A stretch of 64,000 nucleotides of DNA from Elusimicrobiota bacterium (GCA_016715645.1 JADJZR010000010.1:62001-126000), one strand, 5' to 3'. Shown: positions 18,602-28,487, counted from the stretch's first letter. Numbers and translations: made by a program. The notes: generated by a model not told the origin, from the sequence alone.

Positions 18602-20370
18602 AATTCCTTTCCGCCCTCATACGCCGGATGGGTATCCGATCGCGGTTGTTGGCCTTTTTTACATTGGCTCTGGGAGCGTTGACTTTGTCAACGGCGATCA
18701 TCTCTTACGCGGCGTTGTGCGTGTTCATAAAGGAATCCACTTTTCGGGAAGAACGTGAATTATCGAGGCGGCTGGCCGAACGGTTGTCGGCTCATTTCGC
18801 TGAAGCCCAGCGGGGACTGGCCACCCTGCGCCTCACCCTGCGTTCGGACGGACCTTCGACGAAAAAGCAGACCGCTGTTCTGAGGGCTTTTGCGGCACGA
18901 TATCCCGACATCCTGGAAGTGGCCACGTTCGATTCAAATGGCCGCGGACTGGCCCGGGCTGGCCGCATAAAAGGTCGCTTGGTCTGGGGAAAAAACACCT
19001 CGTCACGGGCCGGGCGAAAAGAATTCGCCAACCTCTCTGGAGGAAAATTCCTCATTGGAGCTCCCCAGGTGGACGGCGCGACACCCCAGGTTTCATTAAC
19101 GATTCCGGTGGGAGACAAAGAGGGCACCGTTTTATCGGCTCGCCTGGGGTTGGGCGCCATATTCACTATGATAAAAGAATCGGCTTCCCCCGCCGCCCAC
19201 GCTTATCTGGTGGGTGCCGACGGGCGCCTATTAACTCATTCTCACTATACCCCCAACGAGGACTGGGCCCATCGGCCGGCGGTGGCTGCTTTTTTAGCTG
19301 AATCCTCCGGTCGCCAAGGATATCCTCTTATCGTTGGAACCGGCCCGCAACGGCATCTGGCGGTTTTTCACCGGGTGGTTCCGACGGGGTGGGCCGTTTT
19401 GTTCGAAAGCCCGTTTCGAACCCTCTTGGCACCGGCCCGTCGAATGGGTTTAAGGGTGTTGGTGGCCGCCTTGGTGTTGGGTAGTCTCTTTTGGGTAGCG
19501 GGCTACCTCTTGATCAATAAAATTGTTGAACCTTTGGGATTGCTTCAACAGGGGCTACAGCGCATCGGTCGTGGAGACTTTTCTCACCGGGTGAGGATAC
19601 AATCCGTGGCGGAACTTAAAAAGGTGGCCGACACCATCAACCACATGGCCGAGTCGTTGTCCGCCTCGGAAAAAGCCAAACGCGATTTAGCCCACATGAT
19701 CGTCCACGATCTTAAAAACCCTTTATCGGCCACCTTGAGCGCCATCGAGTGCGTTTTGCAGATGGCCGATCGAACCTTATCCGCCGATGAGAAGAAAATG
19801 CTTTCGCTGGGGGCCAAATCCGGACGCGACCTGCTTCGGCTCATCCAAAATCTCTTGGACGTGGCCAAAATGGAAGAGGGGAAACTTCCGCTCCGCTGGA
19901 GTTCATTCTCCATCGTGGAGCTGGCGGGTCAGTGCGTGGACGATTTGGAACCGCAAATCATGAAAGAAAAAAAGATCATCTCCGTTGAAGTCAGTCACGG
20001 TCTTCCCTTAGCTTGGGGAGACCGGGACTTGATTCACCGAACCTTGGCCAACCTTTTGACCAATGCGCTCAAACACACACCGCCCCGAACAGAAATTTCC
20101 ATTCACGTCAGGAACGATGCCTTGACCCGTACGCTGGTCGTCAGCGTTAAAGACAACGGGGAAGGTGTCCCAGCGGATTTCAAAGATCGGATTTTTGAAA
20201 AGTTCAGCCAAGCCGAAGGTCGAAAAACCAATCAGCGGGTTGGTAGCGGGTTGGGGTTGACCTTTTGCAAGCTGGCCGTAGAGGCCCATGGGGGCCGAAT
20301 TGGGGTGGAGTCCGACCCGGGCAAAGGAAGCGAGTTTTTTTTCTCCATTCCTCTCGCGCCAGAAAAATAG
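18598..20370 (+). CDS. Membrane sensor histidine kinase (Cache-like sensor, HAMP, HisKA, HATPase)
   Basis: 590 residues. An N-terminal helix (~15-45), a ~230-residue outside domain of Cache type, a second helix (~290-310), then HAMP. The H-box is VHDLKNP (His ~370), the N-box NLLTNALKHTP (~487), G1 DNGEGV (~520), and G2 GSGLGL. All catalytic motifs are intact, so it should autophosphorylate. No response regulator lies nearby. Overlap with the polysaccharide gene suggests that it senses or controls envelope glycan assembly, but that is inference. Confidence 0.88.
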   Translation: MKFLSALIRRMGIRSRLLAFFTLALGALTLSTAIISYAALCVFIKESTFREERELSRRLAERLSAHFAEAQRGLATLRLTLRSDGPSTKKQTAVLRAFAARYPDILEVATFDSNGRGLARAGRIKGRLVWGKNTSSRAGRKEFANLSGGKFLIGAPQVDGATPQVSLTIPVGDKEGTVLSARLGLGAIFTMIKESASPAAHAYLVGADGRLLTHSHYTPNEDWAHRPAVAAFLAESSGRQGYPLIVGTGPQRHLAVFHRVVPTGWAVLFESPFRTLLAPARRMGLRVLVAALVLGSLFWVAGYLLINKIVEPLGLLQQGLQRIGRGDFSHRVRIQSVAELKKVADTINHMAESLSASEKAKRDLAHMIVHDLKNPLSATLSAIECVLQMADRTLSADEKKMLSLGAKSGRDLLRLIQNLLDVAKMEEGKLPLRWSSFSIVELAGQCVDDLEPQIMKEKKIISVEVSHGLPLAWGDRDLIHRTLANLLTNALKHTPPRTEISIHVRNDALTRTLVVSVKDNGEGVPADFKDRIFEKFSQAEGRKTNQRVGSGLGLTFCKLAVEAHGGRIGVESDPGKGSEFFFSIPLAPEK

Positions 20371-20374
20371 TTTG

Positions 20375-20380
20375 TATAAT
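20375..20380 (+). promoter_or_regulatory. Perfect -10 hexamer before transketolase
   Basis: TATAAT, 14 bases before ATG 20395. The -35 region falls in the kinase gene's last codons and is poor. No Shine-Dalgarno is seen before the ATG. Confidence 0.45.
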
Positions 20381-20394
20381 CACTTCCCCAACAT

Positions 20395-22410
20395 ATGACG
20401 AAAACTTCAGCATCACCTATCGACTCGCTGTGCGTCAACACGCTTCGGTTCCTGGCGGTGGACGCGGTGGAAAAGGCCCGGTCCGGCCACCCGGGGACGC
20501 CCATGGAGGCGGCGGGACTGGGATATGTCCTTTGGACCAAAGTTTTGCGCCACGACCCCTCGGATCCCTCGTGGCTCAACCGGGATCGGTTCATTCTTTC
20601 GGCGGGGCACGCTTCGATGTTGCTTTATGGACTTCTTCATCTCACAGGGTACGATCTCACTCTTGATGACCTTAAAAATTTCCGTCAGTGGGGCAGCCAA
20701 ACGCCCGGTCATCCGGAGGTGGGGCACACCCCCGGTGTGGAAACCACAACAGGTCCCTTGGGCCAGGGGTTTGCCACCGGCGTGGGGATGGCCATGGCGG
20801 AGCGGTTGATGGCGGCCCGATTTAATCGGGCCGGAATGGCGATCGTGGATCACGCGATTTGGGCGTTTGTTTCCGATGGGGACATTATGGAAGGCCTTTC
20901 GGGGGAAGCGGCCTCGTTGGCCGGCCATCTCAAATTGGGCAAGTTAAAGTCTGTTTATTTGGACAACGCCATCACGATTGAAGGTTCGACCGAATTGGCC
21001 TTTTCCGAGAACGTGGCTCAACGCTTTGAATCGTACGGTTGGCGGACGGTCCGAATCCCTGATCCGGAAGATCTGGTCGCTGTTGAAACGGTTTTAAAGG
21101 ACGTCCAGTCGAACAACGAAAAACCCACGTTGATTTTGGCGCGCACCCATATCGGGTTCGGTTCGCCCAACAAACAAGACACGGCTGAAGCCCACGGAGC
21201 GCCTTTGGGCGCCTCGGAAACGGCTTTGGCGAAAAAAAATCTAAATTGGCCTGAAAACTCGCCCTTTTTTGTGCCGGACGAAGCCCGAAACCATTGGGGC
21301 CAAACCCACGATCGCGGAAAAGCCCTGCGGTCCCAGTGGGAAGGGTTGTTTGAGAAATACAAACACGCCCATCCGGATTTGGCGAAACAATGGATAAACA
21401 TAAAAAACAACCCTCTCCCCGCGGACTGGGAAAAGTCGGTCCCTGTCTTTAAGAAAGGAGATGACATGGCGACCCGACAAGCTTCAGGCAAAGTGATCCA
21501 AGCGTTGGCGGGCCGGATGACGAACCTGGTGGGGGGGTCGGCGGATTTGGCTCCCTCAAACAACACATGGATAGACGGCGGCGGCCATTTTTCAGCCGAC
21601 GAAACCGGTCGCAACTTTCATTTTGGAATTCGGGAACACGCCATGGGCGCCGTCCTTAATGGACTGGCTCTTTACGGGGGGATTATTCCGTTTGGGGGTA
21701 CCTTTTTGACGTTTGCCGATTACATGCGCCCGTCGATACGACTCGCGGCTATTATGAAAATTGGCGTGATCTATGTTTTCACCCACGACAGCATTGGCGT
21801 TGGAGAGGACGGGCCCACTCACCAGCCGGTCGAACACCTGGCCAGTCTGAGGTGCATCCCCGGATTGTCCGTGATTCGCCCGGCGGACGCCAACGAAACG
21901 GCCCAGGCCTGGAAATCCGCCCTCTCTCGTCGAGACGGACCCACAGCGCTGATCTTGTCGCGCCAAAAACTTCCCACTTTGGATCGAACTGTTTTTTCGG
22001 GGGCCGAAGGCGTTCTACAAGGGGGGTATCGTTTAGATCGAGATCAAAATATTCATGTTCTTTTGATCGCAACGGGATCGGAAGTATCCTTGGCGTTGGC
22101 CGCCCGGGAGCGGTTGGCGCAGGAAAAAATCGCCGCGGGTGTGGTGAGTCTTGCGTCCCACGACCTGTTTGAAAAACAAGACGCCGCCTATCGCCAAGGG
22201 GTCATGCCCGACACATCGAAAGCCCGGGTGGTTATTGAAGCGGGCGTTTCATTTGGTTGGGACCGCTGGGCGGGTCCCACTGGCGAAAAGGTGACCCTGG
22301 ATCGTTACGGCGCGTCGGCCCCGGGCGAGATCGTTCTTGAAAAGATGGGATTTAGCGTGGACGCCGTTGTGGCGGCGGCCAAAAAATCAATCGCAAGGAG
22401 TCGTTCATGA
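20395..22410 (+). CDS. tkt: Transketolase
   Basis: 671 residues, full length. Motifs include SGHPGTPME, ILSAGHASMLLYGLLH, TTGPLGQGFATGVGMA, the thiamine-diphosphate site SDGDIMEG followed by YLDNAIT, and the Glu of FGIREHAMG. FTHDSIGVGEDGPTHQPVEHL is in the pyrimidine-binding domain. It moves two-carbon units between sugar phosphates in the non-oxidative pentose phosphate pathway. YLDNAIT replaces the more common YDNNxIT but keeps the metal-binding Asn. First gene of a carbon operon; its stop overlaps tal (ATGA). Confidence 0.95.
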   Translation: MTKTSASPIDSLCVNTLRFLAVDAVEKARSGHPGTPMEAAGLGYVLWTKVLRHDPSDPSWLNRDRFILSAGHASMLLYGLLHLTGYDLTLDDLKNFRQWGSQTPGHPEVGHTPGVETTTGPLGQGFATGVGMAMAERLMAARFNRAGMAIVDHAIWAFVSDGDIMEGLSGEAASLAGHLKLGKLKSVYLDNAITIEGSTELAFSENVAQRFESYGWRTVRIPDPEDLVAVETVLKDVQSNNEKPTLILARTHIGFGSPNKQDTAEAHGAPLGASETALAKKNLNWPENSPFFVPDEARNHWGQTHDRGKALRSQWEGLFEKYKHAHPDLAKQWINIKNNPLPADWEKSVPVFKKGDDMATRQASGKVIQALAGRMTNLVGGSADLAPSNNTWIDGGGHFSADETGRNFHFGIREHAMGAVLNGLALYGGIIPFGGTFLTFADYMRPSIRLAAIMKIGVIYVFTHDSIGVGEDGPTHQPVEHLASLRCIPGLSVIRPADANETAQAWKSALSRRDGPTALILSRQKLPTLDRTVFSGAEGVLQGGYRLDRDQNIHVLLIATGSEVSLALAARERLAQEKIAAGVVSLASHDLFEKQDAAYRQGVMPDTSKARVVIEAGVSFGWDRWAGPTGEKVTLDRYGASAPGEIVLEKMGFSVDAVVAAAKKSIARSRS

Positions 22411-23543
22411 CCCGTTTGCACGATTTGTTGGCCCACGGCCAAAGCGTGTGGCTCGACAACATCAGCCGCGATCTCCTGAGGTCGGGAGAGTTAAAAAATT
22501 TGATTGACCAGGGCCTTCGGGGAATGACCTCGAACCCGGCCATTTTCGAAAAAGCATTATCGTCCGCAACCACTTACGACGCCTCGTTACGGCGATATTT
22601 TTCCGGCAAACGAACAGTGGAAGAGATTTTTGATGCCTTGGCCCTGGAAGACGTGGGCGATGCGGCTGATCAGTTGAGACCCGTTTATGATGAATCGCAA
22701 GGTTCGGACGGGTTCGTCTCCATTGAGGTGTCGCCGTTGCACGCACGGGACAGCGAGCGCACGCTGGCGGAAGCGCGCCGGTTATGGAAATCACTCCATC
22801 GGCCCAATGTGATGATCAAAATTCCAGCGACCCGTGAAGGCCTACCAGCGATTCAGCAAGCCTTGACTGAAGGGATCCCTGTGAACGTGACGTTAATTTT
22901 TTCAGTTGAACGGTATGCGGAAGTGTTGGAAGCCCATCGGCGGGCCATGGAAGCGCGCGCGGCGGATGGGCCAATAACCGCGGTGGAAAGTGTGGCCAGT
23001 TTTTTCGTGAGCCGAATTGACGCCGCCGTAGATAAAATTGTCCAGGAAAAAATTGGCAAATCAAAAAATGCGGCAGAAAAAGACCAGCTTCTTGAAATAT
23101 TGGGAAAAACGGCCATCGCTAGCGCCAAAGCCGCTTATTTACTTTACAAAAAGCATTACGGCAGTCCTGCCTGGGACGTTTTGAAAAAAAAGGGTGCCCG
23201 GCCCCAACGGCCGCTATGGGCCAGCACCAGCACCAAAAATCCCCATTACTCGGATTTGATGTATGTCGACACCCTGATCGGGTTAAACACAGTGAACACG
23301 TTGCCGCCCCAAACGTTGGCGGCCTTTCTGGATCATGGAACCGTGGCCGACACGTTGGAAGAAGGGGTGGACGAGGCTCGGCGGACTTTAGAATCATTGA
23401 GAACGCAAAAAATCGATCTGCGCAAAATTACCGACCAGCTGGAAGCGGATGGGGTTCAACTGTTCGTGGACGCCTACGACAAACTCATCGCCGGCCTTCG
23501 AAATAAGAAGGAATCCCTGTCGCCGGCATTGTCCAAAAGGTAG
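22407..23543 (+). CDS. tal: Transaldolase
   Basis: 378 residues, the long bacterial form. LRGMTSNPAIFEKAL is the phosphate-binding start, and the Schiff-base Lys lies in NVMIKIPATREGL. ESVASFFVSRIDAAVDK and WASTSTKNPHYSD are further conserved blocks. It transfers a dihydroxyacetone unit in the pentose phosphate pathway. Translationally coupled to tkt by an ATGA overlap. Confidence 0.94.
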   Translation: MTRLHDLLAHGQSVWLDNISRDLLRSGELKNLIDQGLRGMTSNPAIFEKALSSATTYDASLRRYFSGKRTVEEIFDALALEDVGDAADQLRPVYDESQGSDGFVSIEVSPLHARDSERTLAEARRLWKSLHRPNVMIKIPATREGLPAIQQALTEGIPVNVTLIFSVERYAEVLEAHRRAMEARAADGPITAVESVASFFVSRIDAAVDKIVQEKIGKSKNAAEKDQLLEILGKTAIASAKAAYLLYKKHYGSPAWDVLKKKGARPQRPLWASTSTKNPHYSDLMYVDTLIGLNTVNTLPPQTLAAFLDHGTVADTLEEGVDEARRTLESLRTQKIDLRKITDQLEADGVQLFVDAYDKLIAGLRNKKESLSPALSKR

Positions 23544-23597
23544 ATTTCTTGTGCAGGAGTTTAATCCGAATATAAAAACAACGATAAGGAGCTCACT

Positions 23598-24363
23598 ATG
23601 TCGCGAAGACCGTTAATGGCGGGGAATTGGAAAATGTTCAAGACCATTTCCGGAAGGTGTGGATTTGGTGAAAAAGTTGGGAGCCCAAACGTTCGGAGTG
23701 ACCGATCGAGACATTCTGGTCTGCCCACCGTTCACGGCATTGGCGGCAGTGGCCCACGCCGCCAAAGGGACATCCATCGCCGTGGGGGCCCAAACCATGA
23801 ACGACAATCTTTCCGGCGCCTTCACAGGGGAAGTGGCTCCCGGCATGATCAAAGACGCCGGGGCTTCACACGTGATCATCGGCCACTCGGAGCGGCGCCA
23901 AATTTACGGGGAAACCGATGCCCTGGTCAATAAAAAAGCCAAACTTGCGTTGGAACAAGGTCTCACCCCGGTGGTCTGTGTGGGGGAAACCCTGGTCGAA
24001 CGGGAAGCGGGCAACACCTTCAAGGTCGTGGAACGCCACGTGGTGGAGGGTTTGAAGGGTTTTTCGGCGACCCAGGCGGCCTCGGTGGTGGTGGCTTACG
24101 AACCCGTATGGGCCATCGGCACGGGCAAAACCGCCACTCCAGCCCAAGCCCAAGAAGTTCACGCGTTTATTCGAAAAAAGCTGGAAACTTTGTTTGGGGC
24201 TGAAGCGGCTCGGGTACGAATTCTTTACGGCGGGTCAGTGAAACCCGACAACATCGACCAACTCATGTCCCAACCCGACATCGATGGAGGGCTTGTGGGC
24301 GGAGCCAGCCTGAAAGCCGAAGATTTCGCGCGCATCGTCAAATTCCAGAAGATCCCCGCGTGA
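23598..24363 (+). CDS. tpiA: Triosephosphate isomerase, interrupted by a one-base frameshift
   Basis: The ATG at 23598 (behind AAGGAG) encodes SRRPLMAGNWKMFKTIS, the canonical start with catalytic Lys, then the frame is lost at 23651-23657 (CGGAAGG). Dropping one G gives TIS-EGVDLVKKLG and continues perfectly to the stop at 24363. The rest holds the catalytic His/Glu (HSERRQIYGE; AYEPVWAIGTGKTATP) and the phosphate loop YGGSVKPDN. About 255 residues when repaired. The extra G is either a sequencing error or a real mutation; the intact remainder favours error. Its stop overlaps rpiB. Confidence 0.9.
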
Positions 24364-24806
24364 AACTAGTTGTCGGAGCCGACCATGGCGGATACCGAGC
24401 CAAGGAGAGGTTGGTCCGGGCTCTTATGGCGGCGGGTCACCATGTGACGGACGTAGGCACCATCGATGAATCATCCGTGGACTACCCCGACTTCGCGGTT
24501 CGCGTGGGTCGAGCTGTGGCTGGAAAAAAGGCCGACCGGGGCGTGTTGTTGTGCGGGACAGGAATCGGGATGGCCATTGCCGCCAACAAAATTCGGGGAG
24601 TTCGGGCCGCCGTGGTGTGGAACAAAAAAACCGCCGCGTTAGCGGCGGAACATAATGACGCGAACGTGTTGTGTCTGGGAGCGAGGATTTTATCTTCCTC
24701 ATCTATAGTGGCTCTGGTAAAGGCCTGGTTGGCCGCACCGTTTGGCGGAGATCGACACGTTCGGCGCATTAATAAAATCCGCGCCCTGGAAAGGGGGAAC
24801 CGATGA
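24360..24806 (+). CDS. rpiB: Ribose-5-phosphate isomerase B
   Basis: 148 residues from a GTG that overlaps the tpiA stop. Starts MKLVVGADHGGYRAKE (Asp/His of the active site), contains the base Cys in LLCGTGIGMAIAANK and the HNDANVLCLGAR block. It interconverts ribose 5-phosphate and ribulose 5-phosphate, completing the tkt-tal-tpi-rpi set. The short downstream TPR gene overlaps its stop. Confidence 0.93.
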   Translation: MKLVVGADHGGYRAKERLVRALMAAGHHVTDVGTIDESSVDYPDFAVRVGRAVAGKKADRGVLLCGTGIGMAIAANKIRGVRAAVVWNKKTAALAAEHNDANVLCLGARILSSSSIVALVKAWLAAPFGGDRHVRRINKIRALERGNR

Positions 24807-25231
24807 AAAAATTGGTCCGTGTGCCGTTCCTTGTCACTGGATCTGTGATGGGTCTTGTCTGTTTTTCATTCGCGGCGGTCTCCCAAGATCGCCTGCGAGA
24901 AGGCCTGGCTTTGATGAACGAGGGTAAAACCGAGGCGGCGTTGACCGTATTGCGCCAAGCCGTTGCCACGGATCCTTCCGATCCCGCCGGGCACACGGCA
25001 TTGGGAACCGCGTCGCTTCAAGCCCAGCAATTCGACCAAGCTCAACGCTCGCTCGAGCGGGCGGTCACGCTGGATCCGAAATCTCAAACCGCCCTGTATT
25101 CGTTAGCGCTCCTCTACGAAAAACAAAAACGGTACCCTGAAGCGCGGCGATCGTGGGAAAAGTTTCTGGCGCTCGCTCCGTCGGCGGAATCGGCCGAATT
25201 GGCCCGTCGCCATCTGGAACGCCTTCCGTGA
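24803..25231 (+). CDS. Secreted TPR protein
   Basis: 142 residues with an N-terminal membrane or signal segment (MKKLVRVPFLVTGSVMGLVCFSF) and about three TPR repeats (LREGLALMNEGKTEAAL; HTALGTASLQAQQFDQAQ; ALYSLALLYEKQKRYPEA). It overlaps rpiB (ATGA) and the following lipoprotein gene (GTGA). TPR proteins act as scaffolds; the partner could be the lipoprotein next door. No enzyme motif is present. Confidence 0.75.
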   Translation: MKKLVRVPFLVTGSVMGLVCFSFAAVSQDRLREGLALMNEGKTEAALTVLRQAVATDPSDPAGHTALGTASLQAQQFDQAQRSLERAVTLDPKSQTALYSLALLYEKQKRYPEARRSWEKFLALAPSAESAELARRHLERLP

Positions 25232-25779
25232 AAATTGTCGGTGCGGCAACGATTCTTTCCCTCATTTTAACCGGGTGCTTCGCCCCCTTGCGAACAGTGA
25301 CTAAACCGGGAATGGATTTTTCCAAAATTAAAAATGTGCTCGTGTTGGAGCCCACTTATCCTGAACAACGGTTTGTGACCGATGAGTTTGCCCGGCAGTT
25401 GATGGCACGGGGGTATCGAGTTCGGGTGGGAGAGCCCGACGACCAATCGGATGTTTGGCTTCAAATCACCGTGTCCCAGGCTGTGCCCGACAAAAAATAT
25501 CTGGTCCCGTTAAAAGGGGCCTGGGGTGACCGCTCTGTTGTCTACAACGCAGTAACGGAAATTTCGGGCCGAACGCTATACCCATCCGGGGCCGGCCCGG
25601 GGGTGGACGACGCGCAAATATTGGTTTCCAACGCCACGGTTTCGTTGTCGGCCCGGTTGCTCGAACCGGGCACGCGCGAAATGTTGTGGAGCGGAAGCGT
25701 CACTTACGAAGGGTTGGATTTGGATGTGGCGGTGGAAGGCTCGGTGGCGAGCCTGTTTAAGCGGTTTCCACTTCAATAA
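25228..25779 (+). CDS. Unknown lipoprotein
   Basis: 183 residues from GTG 25228, which overlaps the previous stop; an upstream extension of the frame lies in the TPR gene. The N-terminus is a lipoprotein signal with lipobox LTGC. The mature part begins with FAPLRTVTKPGMDFSKIKNVLVLEP, followed by RFVTDEFARQLMARGYRV, a Rossmann-like or CsgG/LptE-like pattern. I cannot name a family. It is probably an outer-membrane lipoprotein working with the TPR protein. Confidence 0.7.
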   Translation: MKIVGAATILSLILTGCFAPLRTVTKPGMDFSKIKNVLVLEPTYPEQRFVTDEFARQLMARGYRVRVGEPDDQSDVWLQITVSQAVPDKKYLVPLKGAWGDRSVVYNAVTEISGRTLYPSGAGPGVDDAQILVSNATVSLSARLLEPGTREMLWSGSVTYEGLDLDVAVEGSVASLFKRFPLQ

Positions 25780-25876
25780 AAGGGGTTGAAAGTAAGTTGT
25801 TCTTAGTACATACTGGAGGAGCCGATCCCCTGAATTTGGGCGCGGGGGTCGGAATCTGCTGTTCGAGGAGGACACC

Positions 25877-26959
25877 TTGGCCGTTGACATCAACAAACTT
25901 TTTCAAACCATGCTTCGCAGCGGCATTTCGGACATCCATTTCAAGGCGGGAACACCGCCGATGGTGCGGATCCACGGACGGCTGATGTCGTCGGGCTTCA
26001 ACAAGATGGGCGCCGAACACATTGAAGAATTGGCCCGATTGTTGATGAACGAAAACCAGCGGACGATTTTTGAGCGGGACAACGAACTGGACATGTCGTA
26101 CAGTGTGCCGGACCTGTCGCGGTTTCGGGTCAACGTGTATCGACAAAAGGGGTCGGTGGCGCTGTCGTTGCGGGTGGTGCCTTTGCAGGTGAAGTCCTTT
26201 GAAGAGTTGAATCTTCCCGCCGAAACCATGCGGAAACTGTGCCAAAACACCCGCGGAATGTTGTTGGTGGCGGGCATCACCGGAGCGGGAAAAACCACGA
26301 CACTCAACTCGATGGTGGATTACATCAACAAAACTTTCGCCTACAACATGATCATGATCGAAGATCCCATCGAGTACTATCACACTAACGACAAATCCTC
26401 CATCGCCCAACGGGAAGTGGGCCAAGACACGCCTTCGTTCGGGTCGGCGGTTAAACATTTGCTTCGCCAGGATCCCGACGTGGTGGTGTTGGGCGAAATG
26501 CGCGATGCCGAAAGCATTCAAGCGGGGATCACAGCGGCCGAAACAGGCCATTTGGTGTTGGGCACCATCCACACCATGGACGCCTCCCAGACCATGGGAC
26601 GGTTGCTGGAATCCTACCATCCGGCCGAACAGGCGGGAGCAAAAACCCGGATTGCCAACGTCCTCAAAGGCATTGTGGCCCAACGCCTGTTGGAATCTGC
26701 TGACGGGCGTGAGCGGTTTCCGGCAACCGAAACGCTTGTGGTCACTTCGTTGATCCGAAAACTGTTGATGGAAGAAAAATCCAACGAAGTCAATCGCGCC
26801 ATTGAGCAAGGGGCCTATTACGGAATGCACTCGTTTGACCAAGATATCATTCGGCTGTTTAACGAGCACAAAATCACGAAAGAAGAGGCGCTGGACGCAT
26901 CCACGAACCCCGACGATTTATTGGTGAAAATGAACACTCTTCGAATCGGGGACGCCTAA
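25877..26959 (+). CDS. pilT: PilT-type twitching motility ATPase
   Basis: 360 residues from a TTG behind GAGGAGGAC; a later start would cut into the conserved N-terminal domain (SDIHFKAGTPPMVRIHGRL). Walker A is GITGAGKTTTL, Asp box EDPIEYYH, Walker B VVVLGEMRDAESI, His box AAETGHLVLGTIHTMDA. PilT hexamers drive retraction of type IV pili. No pilin or other pilus gene lies near it; instead two unusual proteins follow directly (7 bp gap, then an ATGA overlap). Confidence 0.92.
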   Translation: MAVDINKLFQTMLRSGISDIHFKAGTPPMVRIHGRLMSSGFNKMGAEHIEELARLLMNENQRTIFERDNELDMSYSVPDLSRFRVNVYRQKGSVALSLRVVPLQVKSFEELNLPAETMRKLCQNTRGMLLVAGITGAGKTTTLNSMVDYINKTFAYNMIMIEDPIEYYHTNDKSSIAQREVGQDTPSFGSAVKHLLRQDPDVVVLGEMRDAESIQAGITAAETGHLVLGTIHTMDASQTMGRLLESYHPAEQAGAKTRIANVLKGIVAQRLLESADGRERFPATETLVVTSLIRKLLMEEKSNEVNRAIEQGAYYGMHSFDQDIIRLFNEHKITKEEALDASTNPDDLLVKMNTLRIGDA

Positions 26960-26966
26960 AAGCGGT

Positions 26967-28487
26967 ATGGCCATTCGTCGTTGGGAAATGTTGCTGTCGG
27001 CCCAAGCCGACAGTTACCTGTTAAAAATACAGGGTGACCGCACGGACGTGGACCGCATCGTGCAGGCCCACTCCACCGTTTGCCAAAACGTCCAAGAAAT
27101 TTCGGAAGACACTTTCCAATGGGCGATTTTTGTCGTGGGGGCGACGTTGGCGGAAAAACTGGCGATCCAAAACCAAGTCATGTCGCTGACCACCGACGCA
27201 GAGGGGAAAAAACCTTCCGATTCATTATTGGACGTCATTGAAGGGCTCAGCGGCGCGTTGCAAGACCTGACCAATTTGACAGACGACGAACAAGCCTATG
27301 TGATGAACAAAATGGCCCGCATGGGCCAGGCGTCCGCGGCCATTCCTCTGGGGGGGGCAACGACAGCTCCCGCCGCCGCACCGCCTTCTACGGGAGTGCG
27401 TCCGCCTACGGTTCCGTCCGCGCCCCGGGCGCCGGGCGTTCCGGGAGGAGGGCCTGGTCAACCTCTCCCAGGGAAAATGCCCTCGGCTCCGGGTCAACCA
27501 TTGCCTCCTGTTCCTGGCTTTACTCCGGGCCGTGTGGTGCCCCAACCAATCCCCGGACGAGTGACGCCGGGAACTCCTTTGCCACCGGTTTCGATTCCGG
27601 GGGGCCTGCCCGGGTCTCCGTCCAGTCCTGGAATCGTTCGACCGGTTCAGCCGCCAAAATCTATTGGGCCCGCCGTGCCCCAAACCCCATTGCCTCCGGT
27701 AATCCTTCCGAAAGTAACTTTCCCCGGCGTTCCATCAGCCTCAAAACCGGCCCAGCCCACTGCGCCGCCAACCGCACCCATCGATTCCCCGCGCCCGCCA
27801 GCCGCCCCCGTGCCGGCGGCGTCTTTGACGCCGACGGTTTCCCCGATAGAAAAACCCCCGCTATCATCGCGTCCGGAAATTTCACCTGCGCCAACGCCGC
27901 CAGCGGAAGTTGTCATAGAAAAAAGAGCTGAACCCGTGTTGTCCCCTCGGGTGGAACCTTTGGCGGCGCCAACCGTCAAACCGCAAGAACCGATTACCCC
28001 CGCGGTTGCGCCCCCATCATTGGAATTATCTCCCTTAATGGAAATTAAACCTCCACCCCCGGTAGCGACATCGCCGGGCGCCAACGCCAAACAGGAAGAA
28101 GGTCAAATTCAGGCGGCTATTTTTTATCCGACAGAAGGGGAAGAATGGAAATCCCAATTCTTGAACACCCTGGGCGATATCGCTTTAAAAAAATCTAAAA
28201 AACCCACCCATTTTAAGATCAATGCATCGGTGGCTGGCCCCATTAGCTTTGAAAATTCCGCTGAATGGATATGGAAATCAAAAACAAGCGGCGCCGATAT
28301 TTTCTTCGTTATCTTGCCGCCCCACTTAGGATCCGATTTGATGGAACCGGTGGTGGCTGAGGCCGAATCAGCGGGACTGCGTTGTTTTTTGGTTCCCCAA
28401 TCCGAAATTCAGTCCAAGTTGCTGTATATGGACCTCATGGTTGAACTGATGATGTTTAAGAAAAGGATTCGGCCCCCTTCGCCATGA
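26967..28487 (+). CDS. Unknown protein: helical N-domain, long Pro-rich linker, C-terminal domain shared with next gene
   Basis: 506 residues. Residues ~1-125 are mixed alpha/beta, then a helical stretch (LTDDEQAYVMNKMARMG). Residues ~128-370 are a Pro/Ala/Val-rich linker. The last ~120 residues form a compact alpha/beta domain starting AAIFYPTEGEEW, with GADIFFVILPP and LRCFLVPQSE and ending in LMVELMMFKKR. The next protein ends with a domain having the same order of blocks (VVFFYPAGRDKE; VGIVLGPPPG; LQMVPWDE), so the two are paralogous there. I recognise no family. Location between pilT and an AAA+ gene suggests a pilus-linked scaffold, which is inference. Confidence 0.75.
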   Translation: MAIRRWEMLLSAQADSYLLKIQGDRTDVDRIVQAHSTVCQNVQEISEDTFQWAIFVVGATLAEKLAIQNQVMSLTTDAEGKKPSDSLLDVIEGLSGALQDLTNLTDDEQAYVMNKMARMGQASAAIPLGGATTAPAAAPPSTGVRPPTVPSAPRAPGVPGGGPGQPLPGKMPSAPGQPLPPVPGFTPGRVVPQPIPGRVTPGTPLPPVSIPGGLPGSPSSPGIVRPVQPPKSIGPAVPQTPLPPVILPKVTFPGVPSASKPAQPTAPPTAPIDSPRPPAAPVPAASLTPTVSPIEKPPLSSRPEISPAPTPPAEVVIEKRAEPVLSPRVEPLAAPTVKPQEPITPAVAPPSLELSPLMEIKPPPPVATSPGANAKQEEGQIQAAIFYPTEGEEWKSQFLNTLGDIALKKSKKPTHFKINASVAGPISFENSAEWIWKSKTSGADIFFVILPPHLGSDLMEPVVAEAESAGLRCFLVPQSEIQSKLLYMDLMVELMMFKKRIRPPSP

